Assembly (NCBI GenBank): GCA_902783775.1
Contig: CACZSI010000004.1
Location: forward strand, 1 to 35,566
Source of the DNA: an uncultured Lachnospiraceae bacterium
GTDB taxonomy: Bacteria; Bacillota; Clostridia; Lachnospirales; Lachnospiraceae
Direction: 5' to 3'
DNA length: 35,566 nucleotides
Position numbers and translations under genes: made by a program. Positions within the stretch are counted from its first letter, which is position 1; every line of letters begins with the position of its first letter. Under the pieces are notes generated by a model that made no database searches, had not been told where the DNA came from, and worked only from the letters and a program-made list of their open reading frames with translations. Below, in pieces: positions 15,223 to 22,779 of the stretch.

Positions 15223-15924
15223 ATGATTTTTGTTGAGATTGTAGCTGGTGGAATAGGCAGCAGAATGGGAAAGGACATCCCTAAGCAGTATATTAAAATT
15301 AATGATAAACCTATAATTATTCACACCATTGAAAAGTTTTGTTATCACCCTAAGGTGGATAAATTAGCGGTACTTTGTCCTAAGGATTGGATGGAGTATA
15401 CTGAGGATTTAATTAAAGAATTTATTGGTGATTCAGAAAAAATCGTGGTGTTAGAGGGGGGCGATACTAGAAATGAAACAATGATGAATGGCATCGATTA
15501 TTTTGAAAAGATAAGTAACGAAGAGAGAAATATTTTAATTACTCATGATGCGGTTCGTCCTTTTGTCACAAAAGAGATTATCGATGAAAATATTAATTGT
15601 GCAATGAAGTATGATGCCTGTGATACTGTAATTCCAGCTACTGACACTATAGTGGAAAGTAAGGATGGAGTGGTGATTAGCTCAGTGCCAGATAGAAGTA
15701 CTCTATTTCACAGTCAGACACCTCAGACTTTTGAGATGTCTAAGTTAAAGAAATATTATAATAACTTAAGTGATATTGAAAAAGAAGCTATGACTGATGG
15801 CGCTAAAATTTTTAGATTTAATAATGATAATGTTTATCTGGTTAAGGGCGATGGAACTAATATTAAGGTGACATATCCTCACGATTTAATATTGGCGAAA
15901 GCTATACTGGATAGTAATAAATAA
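15223..15924 (+). CDS. tarI: TarI-like ribitol-5-phosphate cytidylyltransferase (or IspD)
   Basis: The 233-residue nucleotidyltransferase has VAGGIGSRMG and PKQYIKI near the N-terminus, THDAVRPF in the centre, a TDTIVESKDG segment, QTPQTF, and VKGDGTNIKVTYPHDL at the end. TarI makes CDP-ribitol for wall teichoic acid; IspD makes CDP-methylerythritol for isoprenoids. I favour TarI from features I recall in that group: CPKDWMEYTEDLIKEF, the LSDIEKEAMTDGAKIF stretch, and S-x-PDRS preceding the Gln-Thr-Pro. No TarJ reductase is adjacent, so an IspD role cannot be ruled out. It lies in the ATP-grasp operon, not in the wall-polymer locus 8 kb on. Confidence 0.75.
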   Translation: MIFVEIVAGGIGSRMGKDIPKQYIKINDKPIIIHTIEKFCYHPKVDKLAVLCPKDWMEYTEDLIKEFIGDSEKIVVLEGGDTRNETMMNGIDYFEKISNEERNILITHDAVRPFVTKEIIDENINCAMKYDACDTVIPATDTIVESKDGVVISSVPDRSTLFHSQTPQTFEMSKLKKYYNNLSDIEKEAMTDGAKIFRFNNDNVYLVKGDGTNIKVTYPHDLILAKAILDSNK

Positions 15925-15937
15925 GAAGGAGGCAATT

Positions 15938-16348
15938 ATGGAGGATTGTATTTTTTGTAAATTAGCAAATGGAATATGGGAGACTAATACTCTTTATGAA
16001 AACCAAGATTTCAGAGTAATATTTGATGCCAGCCCGGCAACAGTGGGTCATGTATTAGTGATTCCTAAAGGGCATTATGCCAATGTGTTTGAGATGCCTG
16101 AAGAGTTAGCAGGAAAGGCTTATATCTTAGCTAAAAAGGTGGCTAAAGTATTAATGGAAGTTACTGGTTGTGATGGAATTAATATTGTTCAGAATAATAA
16201 TGAGGAGGCTGGACAGACTGTGTTCCACTTCCATATGCATGTTATTCCTAGATATAAGGGTGGCGAGAAGATGGTTATATGGCCACAGGGCGAGCCTGAT
16301 CAGGAAAAGATTGATGATATTATAGCTAAGGCTAAGGAAAAATTTTAA
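15938..16348 (+). CDS. HIT-family nucleotide hydrolase or transferase
   Basis: A 136-residue histidine-triad protein, with the active-site triad His97, His99 and His101 in FHFHMHVIPR and an N-terminal CIFCKLANG pair of Cys. HIT proteins (HinT group) hydrolyse adenosine phosphoramidates or similar nucleotides. GAAGGAGG is 6 bases before ATG. It is the last gene of the operon and is followed by a terminator. HIT proteins are often found near nucleotide-activating enzymes, and ATP-grasp ligases form acyl phosphates, but a functional link is speculative. Confidence 0.92.
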   Translation: MEDCIFCKLANGIWETNTLYENQDFRVIFDASPATVGHVLVIPKGHYANVFEMPEELAGKAYILAKKVAKVLMEVTGCDGINIVQNNNEEAGQTVFHFHMHVIPRYKGGEKMVIWPQGEPDQEKIDDIIAKAKEKF

Positions 16349-16360
16349 TAAAAACTAAAA

Positions 16361-16407
16361 AAAACAAGTCTTAATTGGAAAAATCCAATACAGACTTGTT
16401 TTTTTAT
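16361..16407. terminator. Bidirectional terminator between the HIT and GtrA genes
   Basis: Outer arms of 11 bases (16361-16371 with 16392-16402) enclose an inner 6-base stem (16374-16379 with 16384-16389). An A-run lies on the left and a T-run on the right, so it can stop transcription from either side, as needed for convergent genes. Confidence 0.88.
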
Positions 16408-16883
16408 TATTTATTTTTAAAAATAATTAGTTTACTAAATACATAGTTTAAAATTATAACTAATACGCTAATTACAATTTTACTTAAACCGCCGTCGATT
16501 CCTAAAGGCTTATAATCAAGTCCTATTGTCACTAGGAAAGGAACTCCGAACCACTCTAAAAATCCTGTTAGAAGTCTGGCGGAAACAAATTTTATTAATT
16601 CCTTAATAACAAATTTAAATTCCCAGGATCTACTGTTAAATACCCAAATCTTATTTGTGACATATGCAAACAATACACTGATTATCCATGATAAAACATT
16701 GGCAATAGTTACTCTAATAACTTCGCTGTCTATAAGAATTATCTTAGTAAGGATGGCAAAGGATATCCAGCTAACTACTGTTGTGGCCACTCCCATTATA
16801 AGGTACATTATTATTTCTTTGTACTTATTAAATAAGTCAATAAGTCCGAAAGATGTATTATTTGATGAATTAGTGTTACTCAT
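16407..16883 (-). CDS. GtrA-family membrane protein
   Basis: A 158-residue protein with four likely membrane segments. The GtrA hallmarks are visible: VATTVVSWISFAILTK, then SWIISVLFAYVTNKIWVFNSR, and a Phe-rich R-LLTGFLEW loop. GtrA-like proteins are thought to help flip or move undecaprenyl-phosphate-linked sugars during cell-surface glycan synthesis. GGAG lies about 9 bases before ATG. Several wall-polymer genes are nearby, but on the opposite strand. A possible minus-strand -10 lies at 16917-16922. Confidence 0.88.
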   Translation of the reverse strand: MSNTNSSNNTSFGLIDLFNKYKEIIMYLIMGVATTVVSWISFAILTKIILIDSEVIRVTIANVLSWIISVLFAYVTNKIWVFNSRSWEFKFVIKELIKFVSARLLTGFLEWFGVPFLVTIGLDYKPLGIDGGLSKIVISVLVIILNYVFSKLIIFKNK

Positions 16884-16916
16884 TATTTTTCTCCAATTAC
16901 AATCTTTTTTCTTTAT

Positions 16917-16922
16917 ATTATA
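16917..16922 (-). promoter_or_regulatory. Possible -10 of the GtrA gene
   Basis: TATAAT on the minus strand, about 35 bases upstream of the start at 16883, has no convincing -35. A short A/T palindrome (GCTTTTT and AAAAAGC arms around 16924-16940) sits just upstream. Weak evidence. Confidence 0.35.
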
Positions 16923-16988
16923 GGCTTTTTGGAAAAAAGCGCTCTATTACTGATATTAACAATTATTAATGTAAGTGTCAACTTTAGG

Positions 16989-17016
16989 TTGTTGTATATT
17001 GATTTTATGTTATAAT
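16989..17016 (+). promoter_or_regulatory. Promoter of the LCP gene
   Basis: TTGTTG (16989-16994) and TATAAT (17011-17016) are 16 bases apart, with TG one base before the -10. The start of transcription would be near 17023, about 45 bases before the ATG at 17068. Confidence 0.6.
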
Positions 17017-17067
17017 GACTTTGATGTATTAATAGAAAGGGCACATTAAGTTGTGGAGAGGTTAAAC

Positions 17068-18459
17068 ATGGGAAATAACAATACAGGATTCTATGGCTAT
17101 AGTTCAGAATCTAAAATGAATAGTAATGCTATTAATAGAAATGTACCTAAGAATAGAATGCCTTCATCAGGTAAATTTAAAGTTAGTAAGATATTAGGCA
17201 TAATTCTTTGTTTATTGCAGTTAGCTGCATCAGTAGCTTTCGTATATTATGTTAAGACAGTGGACTTTTTAGATGAGAAATATTTCTATGGATTAATAGG
17301 AATTCTATCCGGTTTATTCATATTAACATATGTAATGGCTCATCCTAAGAAGATGTTTGTAAGAAGATTAGGAAAATTTATTTCAATTGTAGTTATTATT
17401 GTTCTAGCAGTGGGATCATATATGATTTGGAAATCACCTCTTACTGTTACAGGAAAGAAAGTTTCTAATAAACCGTTTGTAGTTTATCTATCTGCGGCAG
17501 ATACTTTCGGTAAGTTTGATAAGAAGACATTATCTAGAACAGATACTAATATTATCGCGGTAGTTAATCCTAAAACATATACTATATTAATGGTTTCTAC
17601 ACCTAGAGATTATTATGTGCCAATAGAGGCTAAGAGCGTAGCACCAAATTCTATGGAAAAATTAACTCACGTTTCTCTATTTGGAAGCGGTGTGGCATAC
17701 AGCCAGGATAAGGATCCACTTTCAGCAGCAGAGTGGAGCATCGGCGGTCAGCAGGGTGTTTACTGGCATCCGGGAAATCAGGCTATTATGGCTACATTGA
17801 AGAAGCTTTATAATATTAAAGTTAAGAATAAAGACTATTATTATGCTAAGGTTAACTTTACTGGTTTCGAGTCTTTAGTAGACGAGCTAGGCGGAGTTGA
17901 CGTAAAGGTAGAGGATAACTTCTCTACTAAGACATATGCTACATATAAAAAGGTTAGCCCAGAGAGAAAAGAATATGTTTATAAAAAGGGCACAATGAAG
18001 ATGGATGGTAGCACAGCCCTAACATTTGCCAGAGAGCGTCACTCATTTGGCGATGGAGATATGGCTAGAAACAGAAATCAGATTAGAGTAATGAAAGCTA
18101 TTGCAGATAAGATGATTTCAGGAAAGACACTTGTTAATTACAATGGTGTTATCGATGCTATTAACAATTGTTATGCTACAGATATTGATTTATCTTCAAT
18201 GGCTAAACTTCAGACACAGATTTCAACTAAGAGTGATTACAATGGTTGGAAGTTTATGTCATTTAGCGTTATCGGTGTGCCTGGAAAAGATAAGTCTACA
18301 TACACTGGAAATATCCATGCTGTAGTATATCAGAACCAGGATTCTGTAGCTAATGCATCTAAGTTAATTGCTAAGGCGTTAGCAGCTAAAACACAGGATG
18401 ATGCTAAGAAACTTAATAAGTTAGTAAAGAAATATACTAAAGCTCAGGCAGGACAGTAA
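17068..18459 (+). CDS. LytR-CpsA-Psr (LCP) family wall-polymer ligase
   Basis: LCP proteins transfer lipid-linked wall polymers such as teichoic acids to peptidoglycan on the outer face of the membrane. The product is 463 residues from ATG 17068, with GGAGAGG 6 bases upstream; a GTG 15 bases earlier was rejected. It has three membrane segments (about 42-61, 74-90, 103-121) and then an extracellular LCP domain. Key conserved parts are the DTNIIAVVNPKT region with STPRDYY, and FARERHSFGDGDMARNRNQ with its Arg residues that bind the pyrophosphate. The membrane topology and position fit attachment of the polymer made by the locus downstream. Confidence 0.9.
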   Translation: MGNNNTGFYGYSSESKMNSNAINRNVPKNRMPSSGKFKVSKILGIILCLLQLAASVAFVYYVKTVDFLDEKYFYGLIGILSGLFILTYVMAHPKKMFVRRLGKFISIVVIIVLAVGSYMIWKSPLTVTGKKVSNKPFVVYLSAADTFGKFDKKTLSRTDTNIIAVVNPKTYTILMVSTPRDYYVPIEAKSVAPNSMEKLTHVSLFGSGVAYSQDKDPLSAAEWSIGGQQGVYWHPGNQAIMATLKKLYNIKVKNKDYYYAKVNFTGFESLVDELGGVDVKVEDNFSTKTYATYKKVSPERKEYVYKKGTMKMDGSTALTFARERHSFGDGDMARNRNQIRVMKAIADKMISGKTLVNYNGVIDAINNCYATDIDLSSMAKLQTQISTKSDYNGWKFMSFSVIGVPGKDKSTYTGNIHAVVYQNQDSVANASKLIAKALAAKTQDDAKKLNKLVKKYTKAQAGQ

Positions 18460-18464
18460 AAACT

Positions 18465-18496
18465 TCGCCAGGATTCACGAGAATTCTGGCGATTTT
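18465..18496 (+). terminator. Hairpin with short T-run between the LCP gene and murG
   Basis: Bases 18465-18476 pair with 18481-18492 (11 Watson-Crick pairs and one G-T) around an ACGA loop, followed by TTTTC. It resembles an intrinsic terminator with a weak tail. No promoter is obvious before murG, so it may act as a partial terminator with readthrough. Confidence 0.6.
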
Positions 18497-18522
18497 CAAA
18501 TAATAATGATAGAGGTGGTATT

Positions 18523-19596
18523 ATGAAAAAGATTATTTTAACAGGTGGCGGAACTGCCGGACATGTAACACCAAACCTAGCGTTGGTGCCGGAACTAGAA
18601 AAAAAAGGTTTTGAGATTTTATATGTTGGCTCAATAAAAGGAATGGAAAGGGAAATAGTTAAAAAGGCGGGAGTTTCCTATATAGGAATCTCAGCCGGAA
18701 AGCTAAGAAGATATTTAACCATCGGAAATATTTTTAGAAATATTGTAGATATCTTTAGAGTTTTAAAAGGATATAGACAGGCTAAATCAATAATTAAAAA
18801 AGAAAAGCCGGACATTGTTTTTTCAAAAGGTGGATTTGTAACTGTTCCCGTAGTTTTTGCAGCAGCGAGATATAACATACCTGTAATTCTTCACGAATCA
18901 GATATGACACCGGGGTTAGCTAACAGACTAGCTATAAAGAAGGCCACAAAAGTATGCCATAACTTTCCTGAGACTGCTAAACATTTAGGAATAAAGGCGG
19001 TTCATACAGGATCTCCTCTTAGAGCAGAGCTATTTGAGGGAGATGCTAATGAGGCGAAAAAGCTTTGTGGATTCAATGATGATAAGCCGGTAATTATGGT
19101 AACAGGTGGAAGTTTAGGAGCTGAGAATGTTAATATCTTAGTAAGAAGTGCATTGGATGAATTATTAAAGAATTACAATGTAGCTCATCTTTGTGGAAAA
19201 GGAAAGCTAGATGAATCTCTAGTAGGAAAGCCTGGTTATGTTCAGTTTGAATATATTAGCACACATATGAAAGATTTCTTTGCTATGGCAGATTTAGTTA
19301 TCTCTAGAGCAGGAGCTAATTCAATATGTGAGATAGCAGCGTTGAAAAAACCAAATATTTTAATTCCGCTTTCTAAGAAGGTTAGCCGTGGAGATCAGAT
19401 TTTAAATGCTAATTCATTTAAGAAGCAGGGGATATCTGAAGTATTATATGAGGATGAGGCTAGCAAGGAAGACTTAGTAGAGTTGGTAAATAAAGTATTT
19501 GATAATAAAGATGCTTACATCGAGGCCATGGAAAAAGCTGAGATGACAGGTGGCGTAGAAAAGATTGTTAGATTAATAAGAGTAACTGCAAAATAA
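18523..19596 (+). CDS. murG: UDP-GlcNAc:undecaprenyl-PP-MurNAc-pentapeptide GlcNAc transferase
   Basis: MurG adds GlcNAc to lipid I to give lipid II, the peptidoglycan precursor, at the inner face of the membrane. The 357-residue GT-B protein has the glycine loop GGGTAGHVTPN at 8-18, SKGGFVTVPV, LHESDMTPGLANR, and the donor-site segment near residues 250-275 (ISRAGANSICEIAALKKP), all typical. GAGGTGG precedes ATG. It usually lies in the dcw cluster; here it stands apart, between the LCP gene and a convergent gene. Confidence 0.97.
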   Translation: MKKIILTGGGTAGHVTPNLALVPELEKKGFEILYVGSIKGMEREIVKKAGVSYIGISAGKLRRYLTIGNIFRNIVDIFRVLKGYRQAKSIIKKEKPDIVFSKGGFVTVPVVFAAARYNIPVILHESDMTPGLANRLAIKKATKVCHNFPETAKHLGIKAVHTGSPLRAELFEGDANEAKKLCGFNDDKPVIMVTGGSLGAENVNILVRSALDELLKNYNVAHLCGKGKLDESLVGKPGYVQFEYISTHMKDFFAMADLVISRAGANSICEIAALKKPNILIPLSKKVSRGDQILNANSFKKQGISEVLYEDEASKEDLVELVNKVFDNKDAYIEAMEKAEMTGGVEKIVRLIRVTAK

Positions 19597-19601
19597 AAAA
19601 T

Positions 19602-19644
19602 CACCGCTTACTACTGAAGATTCAGTAGTAGGCGGTGTTATTAT
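19602..19644. terminator. Bidirectional terminator after murG
   Basis: A near-perfect stem of about 17 pairs (19602-19618 with 19621-19637) with a 2-base centre, flanked by A and T runs. It sits between the convergent murG and CbiE/CbiT-like genes and can serve both. Confidence 0.85.
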
Positions 19645-19645
19645 T

Positions 19646-20554
19646 TTACTCAGAAACCTCACCGGTAATAATCCATGGTGATGGCTGCGCTACAAATACG
19701 CTATTTTGATCCGTCTTTGAAACAGTAATCTGCATTACTTCTGTAACGTCGATACCGTATTCCTTTAATGTATTTTTAATTTCTAATAATAAATCTAACT
19801 CCAATGTCCAGAAGATGAACTTAGCTTTAGGATTTATCTTTAGAACACTTTCAATATCTTTTTTGATTTCACCCTTCTTAGCTACTATAAATGCCAGACG
19901 TGGAGTAGGGAATTTAGATAAAGTATCTGCACTTAAATCAGTGACTACCTCTACATTGTGAACACCAAACTTATCGATGTTTTCTTCCATAGTTCTCTTA
20001 GAACCCTCATCTCTTTCGCCGGCTATAATAGTTCCCTCATAAGCTATCATAGAAGCTTCGATAACTACACTTTCTGCATCCACCATCAATGCCACATCTC
20101 TAATGTCTAGCTCTAGCTTATTCATAATGACTGAACGAATCTCATGTCCCACATATTTAACCGTACCGTGGAAGAAATTGTCATTCTTCATTCCGAAAAT
20201 CATAGACTCTCTAGTATTTTCATTTACAATAAAAATAACTGTAGGTCCGCTGATTGGATCATCCATCATATCACTTATCTTACAATGTTTCATTTCAGAT
20301 GGTTCATATCCTGTGCCATAATACATTTCATAATCGCCGTATCCTGCTTCCCAACATTTATATAGCATATTAGGCTGTGTTTCGTCCACGAAAACTAAAA
20401 GTCGTTTATGAGTGGCAATTAAAGCAAGTAAGTTTCTTTTCTTACCACAAAGATTAGCTATCTTAATTTTCTCCGGAGTGACATTTTGTAAATCTGCCAC
20501 GTAGCCCATCCAATCTAACATCTGTTGGTTAGTAAATTGTGTCTTTCCTAGCAT
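19646..20554 (-). CDS. CbiE/CbiT-like protein with a degenerate SAM-binding loop
   Basis: The 302-residue protein aligns by eye to precorrin-6Y C5,15-methyltransferase, in which CbiE (tetrapyrrole methylase) is followed by CbiT (decarboxylating methylase). The CbiT half begins at about residue 125: FFHGTVKYVGHEIRSVIMNKLEL corresponds to the usual 'F...TK-E-R-...KL', FGVHNVEVV to the 'N...f-v-nv' strand, and the end VFVAQPSPWIITGE to the CbiT terminus. The SAM-binding loop 'D-I-G-A-G-T-G-S' is replaced by MVDAESVV (residues 157-164), and the preceding 'TK' by GH. No cobalamin genes are near. Methyltransferase activity is unlikely from this; another role is open. It may share a transcript with the rhomboid gene 86 bases upstream. 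Confidence 0.65.
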   Translation of the reverse strand: MLGKTQFTNQQMLDWMGYVADLQNVTPEKIKIANLCGKKRNLLALIATHKRLLVFVDETQPNMLYKCWEAGYGDYEMYYGTGYEPSEMKHCKISDMMDDPISGPTVIFIVNENTRESMIFGMKNDNFFHGTVKYVGHEIRSVIMNKLELDIRDVALMVDAESVVIEASMIAYEGTIIAGERDEGSKRTMEENIDKFGVHNVEVVTDLSADTLSKFPTPRLAFIVAKKGEIKKDIESVLKINPKAKFIFWTLELDLLLEIKNTLKEYGIDVTEVMQITVSKTDQNSVFVAQPSPWIITGEVSE

Positions 20555-20640
20555 ACTATCACGCTCCTTTTACGTTCATATTCACTAATATTATTTTATC
20601 ACAATAAGGAGCATATTTCGATGAAAAAAATTAGAAACAA

Positions 20641-21237
20641 TTATTTCTCTTTTTTAGGAAAATATAAAAGTAAGGCTAAAATAATACCTGCAATGGCACC
20701 GCCTAAATGAGCTAACCAGTTAACTCCAGGCTCCATACTGTAAACTGCCATAAGAATTACGATTCCGGCAAGAAGACGCTGAGGGGCTTTGTCGGATTTT
20801 TTATGGTCTATAACTTTCATAACTGCTAAAAATCCCATAAGTCCGAAAATGGCACCGGAAGCACCAACGCTTATGGATGGTGAAAAGAATTCTGCTTCCA
20901 CATATCCGGAAAAGATGGCTGCAAAAATTCCTGTTCCAAAATAAACTATAGAATATAAAATTTTTCCGATATTTTTTTCTATCTCATTGCCAATTAAATA
21001 AAGACTGATCATATTTCCAATTAGATGGCTGGTATTAGCATGTAAAAACATATGAGTTATAAGCTGATAATAGCGATGTTTATCAACTATGTCTGGCATA
21101 TATATTCCACCTTTTTCTAAAAGGAACTGTGATACGGGCAGTGATGTTAATAAATATGTCAATATAAATAGAATTACATTAATGACAATGATGATATTAG
21201 TAATGTTAATATATTGTTTATATTTTTTTATGTTCAT
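20641..21237 (-). CDS. Rhomboid-family intramembrane serine protease
   Basis: This 198-residue protein has the rhomboid core of about six membrane segments. The catalytic Ser127 is in GASGAIFG and the partner His177 in WLAHLGGAIAGI; the conserved HMFLHANTSHLIGNM lies in an earlier segment. It probably cleaves membrane proteins within the bilayer; the substrate is unknown. The protein is shorter than rhomboids with extra cytoplasmic domains. A consensus promoter lies just upstream on the minus strand, and its ribosome-binding site (AGAAAGG, about 12 bases away) is weak. The transcript probably continues into the CbiE/CbiT-like gene. Confidence 0.9.
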   Translation of the reverse strand: MNIKKYKQYINITNIIIVINVILFILTYLLTSLPVSQFLLEKGGIYMPDIVDKHRYYQLITHMFLHANTSHLIGNMISLYLIGNEIEKNIGKILYSIVYFGTGIFAAIFSGYVEAEFFSPSISVGASGAIFGLMGFLAVMKVIDHKKSDKAPQRLLAGIVILMAVYSMEPGVNWLAHLGGAIAGIILALLLYFPKKEK

Positions 21238-21273
21238 AAATTACTGGACCTTTCTTTTTTTGTATTATCAAGT

Positions 21274-21301
21274 ATTATAGATTCTTTTTTTGAAATGTCA
21301 A
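21274..21301 (-). promoter_or_regulatory. Promoter of the rhomboid gene
   Basis: On the minus strand a perfect TTGACA (21296-21301) and perfect TATAAT (21274-21279) are 16 bases apart. The start would be near 21267, about 30 bases before the ATG at 21237. Confidence 0.75.
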
Positions 21302-21329
21302 TAAAGAAGAAACCCTAAAAATGCTAAAA

Positions 21330-21358
21330 TTGACAAACATATATCCCTTTGTTAAAAT
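21330..21358 (+). promoter_or_regulatory. Promoter of the wall-polymer locus
   Basis: A perfect TTGACA (21330-21335) and TAAAAT (21353-21358) are 17 bases apart, a strong sigma-A promoter. Transcription would start near 21365, about 37 bases before the sugar transferase ATG at 21402. Together with the rhomboid promoter it forms a divergent pair 28 bases apart at the -35s. No other strong promoter is seen until 32041. Confidence 0.75.
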
Positions 21359-21401
21359 TAGAAAGAATATACTATTATAGGTATAACATCGGGAGAAGAA
21401 G

Positions 21402-22778
21402 ATGAGAAATTCAAGAACATTCAGAAGAATTGTGGTTCTTACTCTGATTGCCTTGGCTATTGCCGGGCATACGGCGATATTCTGGCATTTTTGGAATGAT
21501 GCATATATCGGACAGATGACGAGACAGTTCTTCTTTAAGGGTAATATGGTGCTTATGTTTGTATATGCCCTTTTATATATAATTTTTGGAAATGTTTATG
21601 GAGCTTTTAGAATCAGAAAACTGAGATTTGCTGACTTGGCATTCTCACAGATTCTGGCACTGTTCTTTACTAATATAATCATATATTTACAGGTATCTAT
21701 GTTAACTTTAGAGATAGCTAATCCTGTACCTATATTGCAGATGTCTATTGACAATGTGCTTTGTATAGTGCTTTGGACATGGGTATCTATTGGGGTTTAT
21801 AAGTGGTTATATCCACCTAGAGATATGCTGTTAGTTTACAGCGACCACGACCCTGATAATTTAGTTAAGAAGTTCCAAACTAGAGAAGATAAATATAGAA
21901 TTAAGGAATCTATTCACTGTGATACTGATTGGAAGGAGCTTACCTATACTATTAAGCATCATCAGGCAGTTATCCTGTGTGATATTCCTAGTTCTCATAG
22001 AAATAACATATTAAAATATTGTTATTCAATAGATAAAAGAGTGTATGTAACTCCGAAGTTATCGGATTTAATACTTAGAGGTGCAGAGCAGAATAATATG
22101 TTTGACTCACCCCTTTTAGTTTCTAAGATTAAGGGACTTAAGTGGGAGCAGGCCTTCGTTAAGAGATGCATTGATATTGTAGTTTCACTTATTTTATGTG
22201 TGCCTGCAGTGTTTATGACTATCTTAGTGTTGGTGGGAAATATTATTTTTGATCATGATTTTGGACCTATCTTTTATACACAGATTCGATTAACACAGAA
22301 TAGAAAAGAATTTAAGATTATTAAGTTTAGAAGTATGAAGGTGGACAGCGAGAAGGCTGGAGCCAGACTAGCTATGAAGGATGATGACAGAATCACTACT
22401 ATGGGTAAGGTTTTAAGAGCCACTCATTTAGATGAATTGCCACAGGTATTTAATATTCTTATAGGGCAGATGTCAGTGGTAGGTCCTAGACCTGAGCGTC
22501 CAGAGATAGCTAAAGAATATGAGGATAGTATTCCGGAGTTTGCTTTTAGATTAAAAGTTAAGGCAGGTCTTACCGGATATGCCCAGGTATTTGGAAAGTA
22601 CAATACTACACCATACGATAAGCTTAAGCTTGATTTGTATTATATTCAGCAATACAAGGTCTGGACAGATTTTCAGATTATCCTTATGACATTTAAGATT
22701 ATGTTTATCAAGGAAAACACTGAGGGTGTGGATAAGGAACAGACCACTGCTATGTTGGAGAAAAAGAAGGAAATGTAA
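21402..22778 (+). CDS. Polyprenyl-phosphate sugar-1-phosphate transferase (priming enzyme)
   Basis: This 458-residue membrane enzyme starts lipid-linked polymer synthesis by moving a sugar-1-phosphate from a UDP-sugar to undecaprenyl phosphate. It has the multi-domain PHPT layout: several N-terminal membrane segments (to about residue 130), a soluble middle part, one more segment near 250-275, and the C-terminal Bac_transf domain. Signatures are IIKFRSMK, LRATHLDELPQ, SVVGPRPERPE and AGLTGYAQV. The sugar (glucose, galactose or other) cannot be told. GGGAGAAG precedes ATG. It opens the wall-polymer locus. Confidence 0.92.
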   Translation: MRNSRTFRRIVVLTLIALAIAGHTAIFWHFWNDAYIGQMTRQFFFKGNMVLMFVYALLYIIFGNVYGAFRIRKLRFADLAFSQILALFFTNIIIYLQVSMLTLEIANPVPILQMSIDNVLCIVLWTWVSIGVYKWLYPPRDMLLVYSDHDPDNLVKKFQTREDKYRIKESIHCDTDWKELTYTIKHHQAVILCDIPSSHRNNILKYCYSIDKRVYVTPKLSDLILRGAEQNNMFDSPLLVSKIKGLKWEQAFVKRCIDIVVSLILCVPAVFMTILVLVGNIIFDHDFGPIFYTQIRLTQNRKEFKIIKFRSMKVDSEKAGARLAMKDDDRITTMGKVLRATHLDELPQVFNILIGQMSVVGPRPERPEIAKEYEDSIPEFAFRLKVKAGLTGYAQVFGKYNTTPYDKLKLDLYYIQQYKVWTDFQIILMTFKIMFIKENTEGVDKEQTTAMLEKKKEM

Positions 22779-22779
22779 T

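Noticed and set aside
15223-15924. Naming this gene ispD outright.
   Set aside because: The segments after the central HDAVRPF motif look more like TarI than IspD, but the reading is by eye, so both remain in the entry.
22726-22779. Upstream extension of the family 2 glycosyltransferase.
   Set aside because: The added residues are Arg/Trp-rich frame-shifted sequence inside the sugar transferase gene; ATG 22780 starts the GT-A fold correctly.
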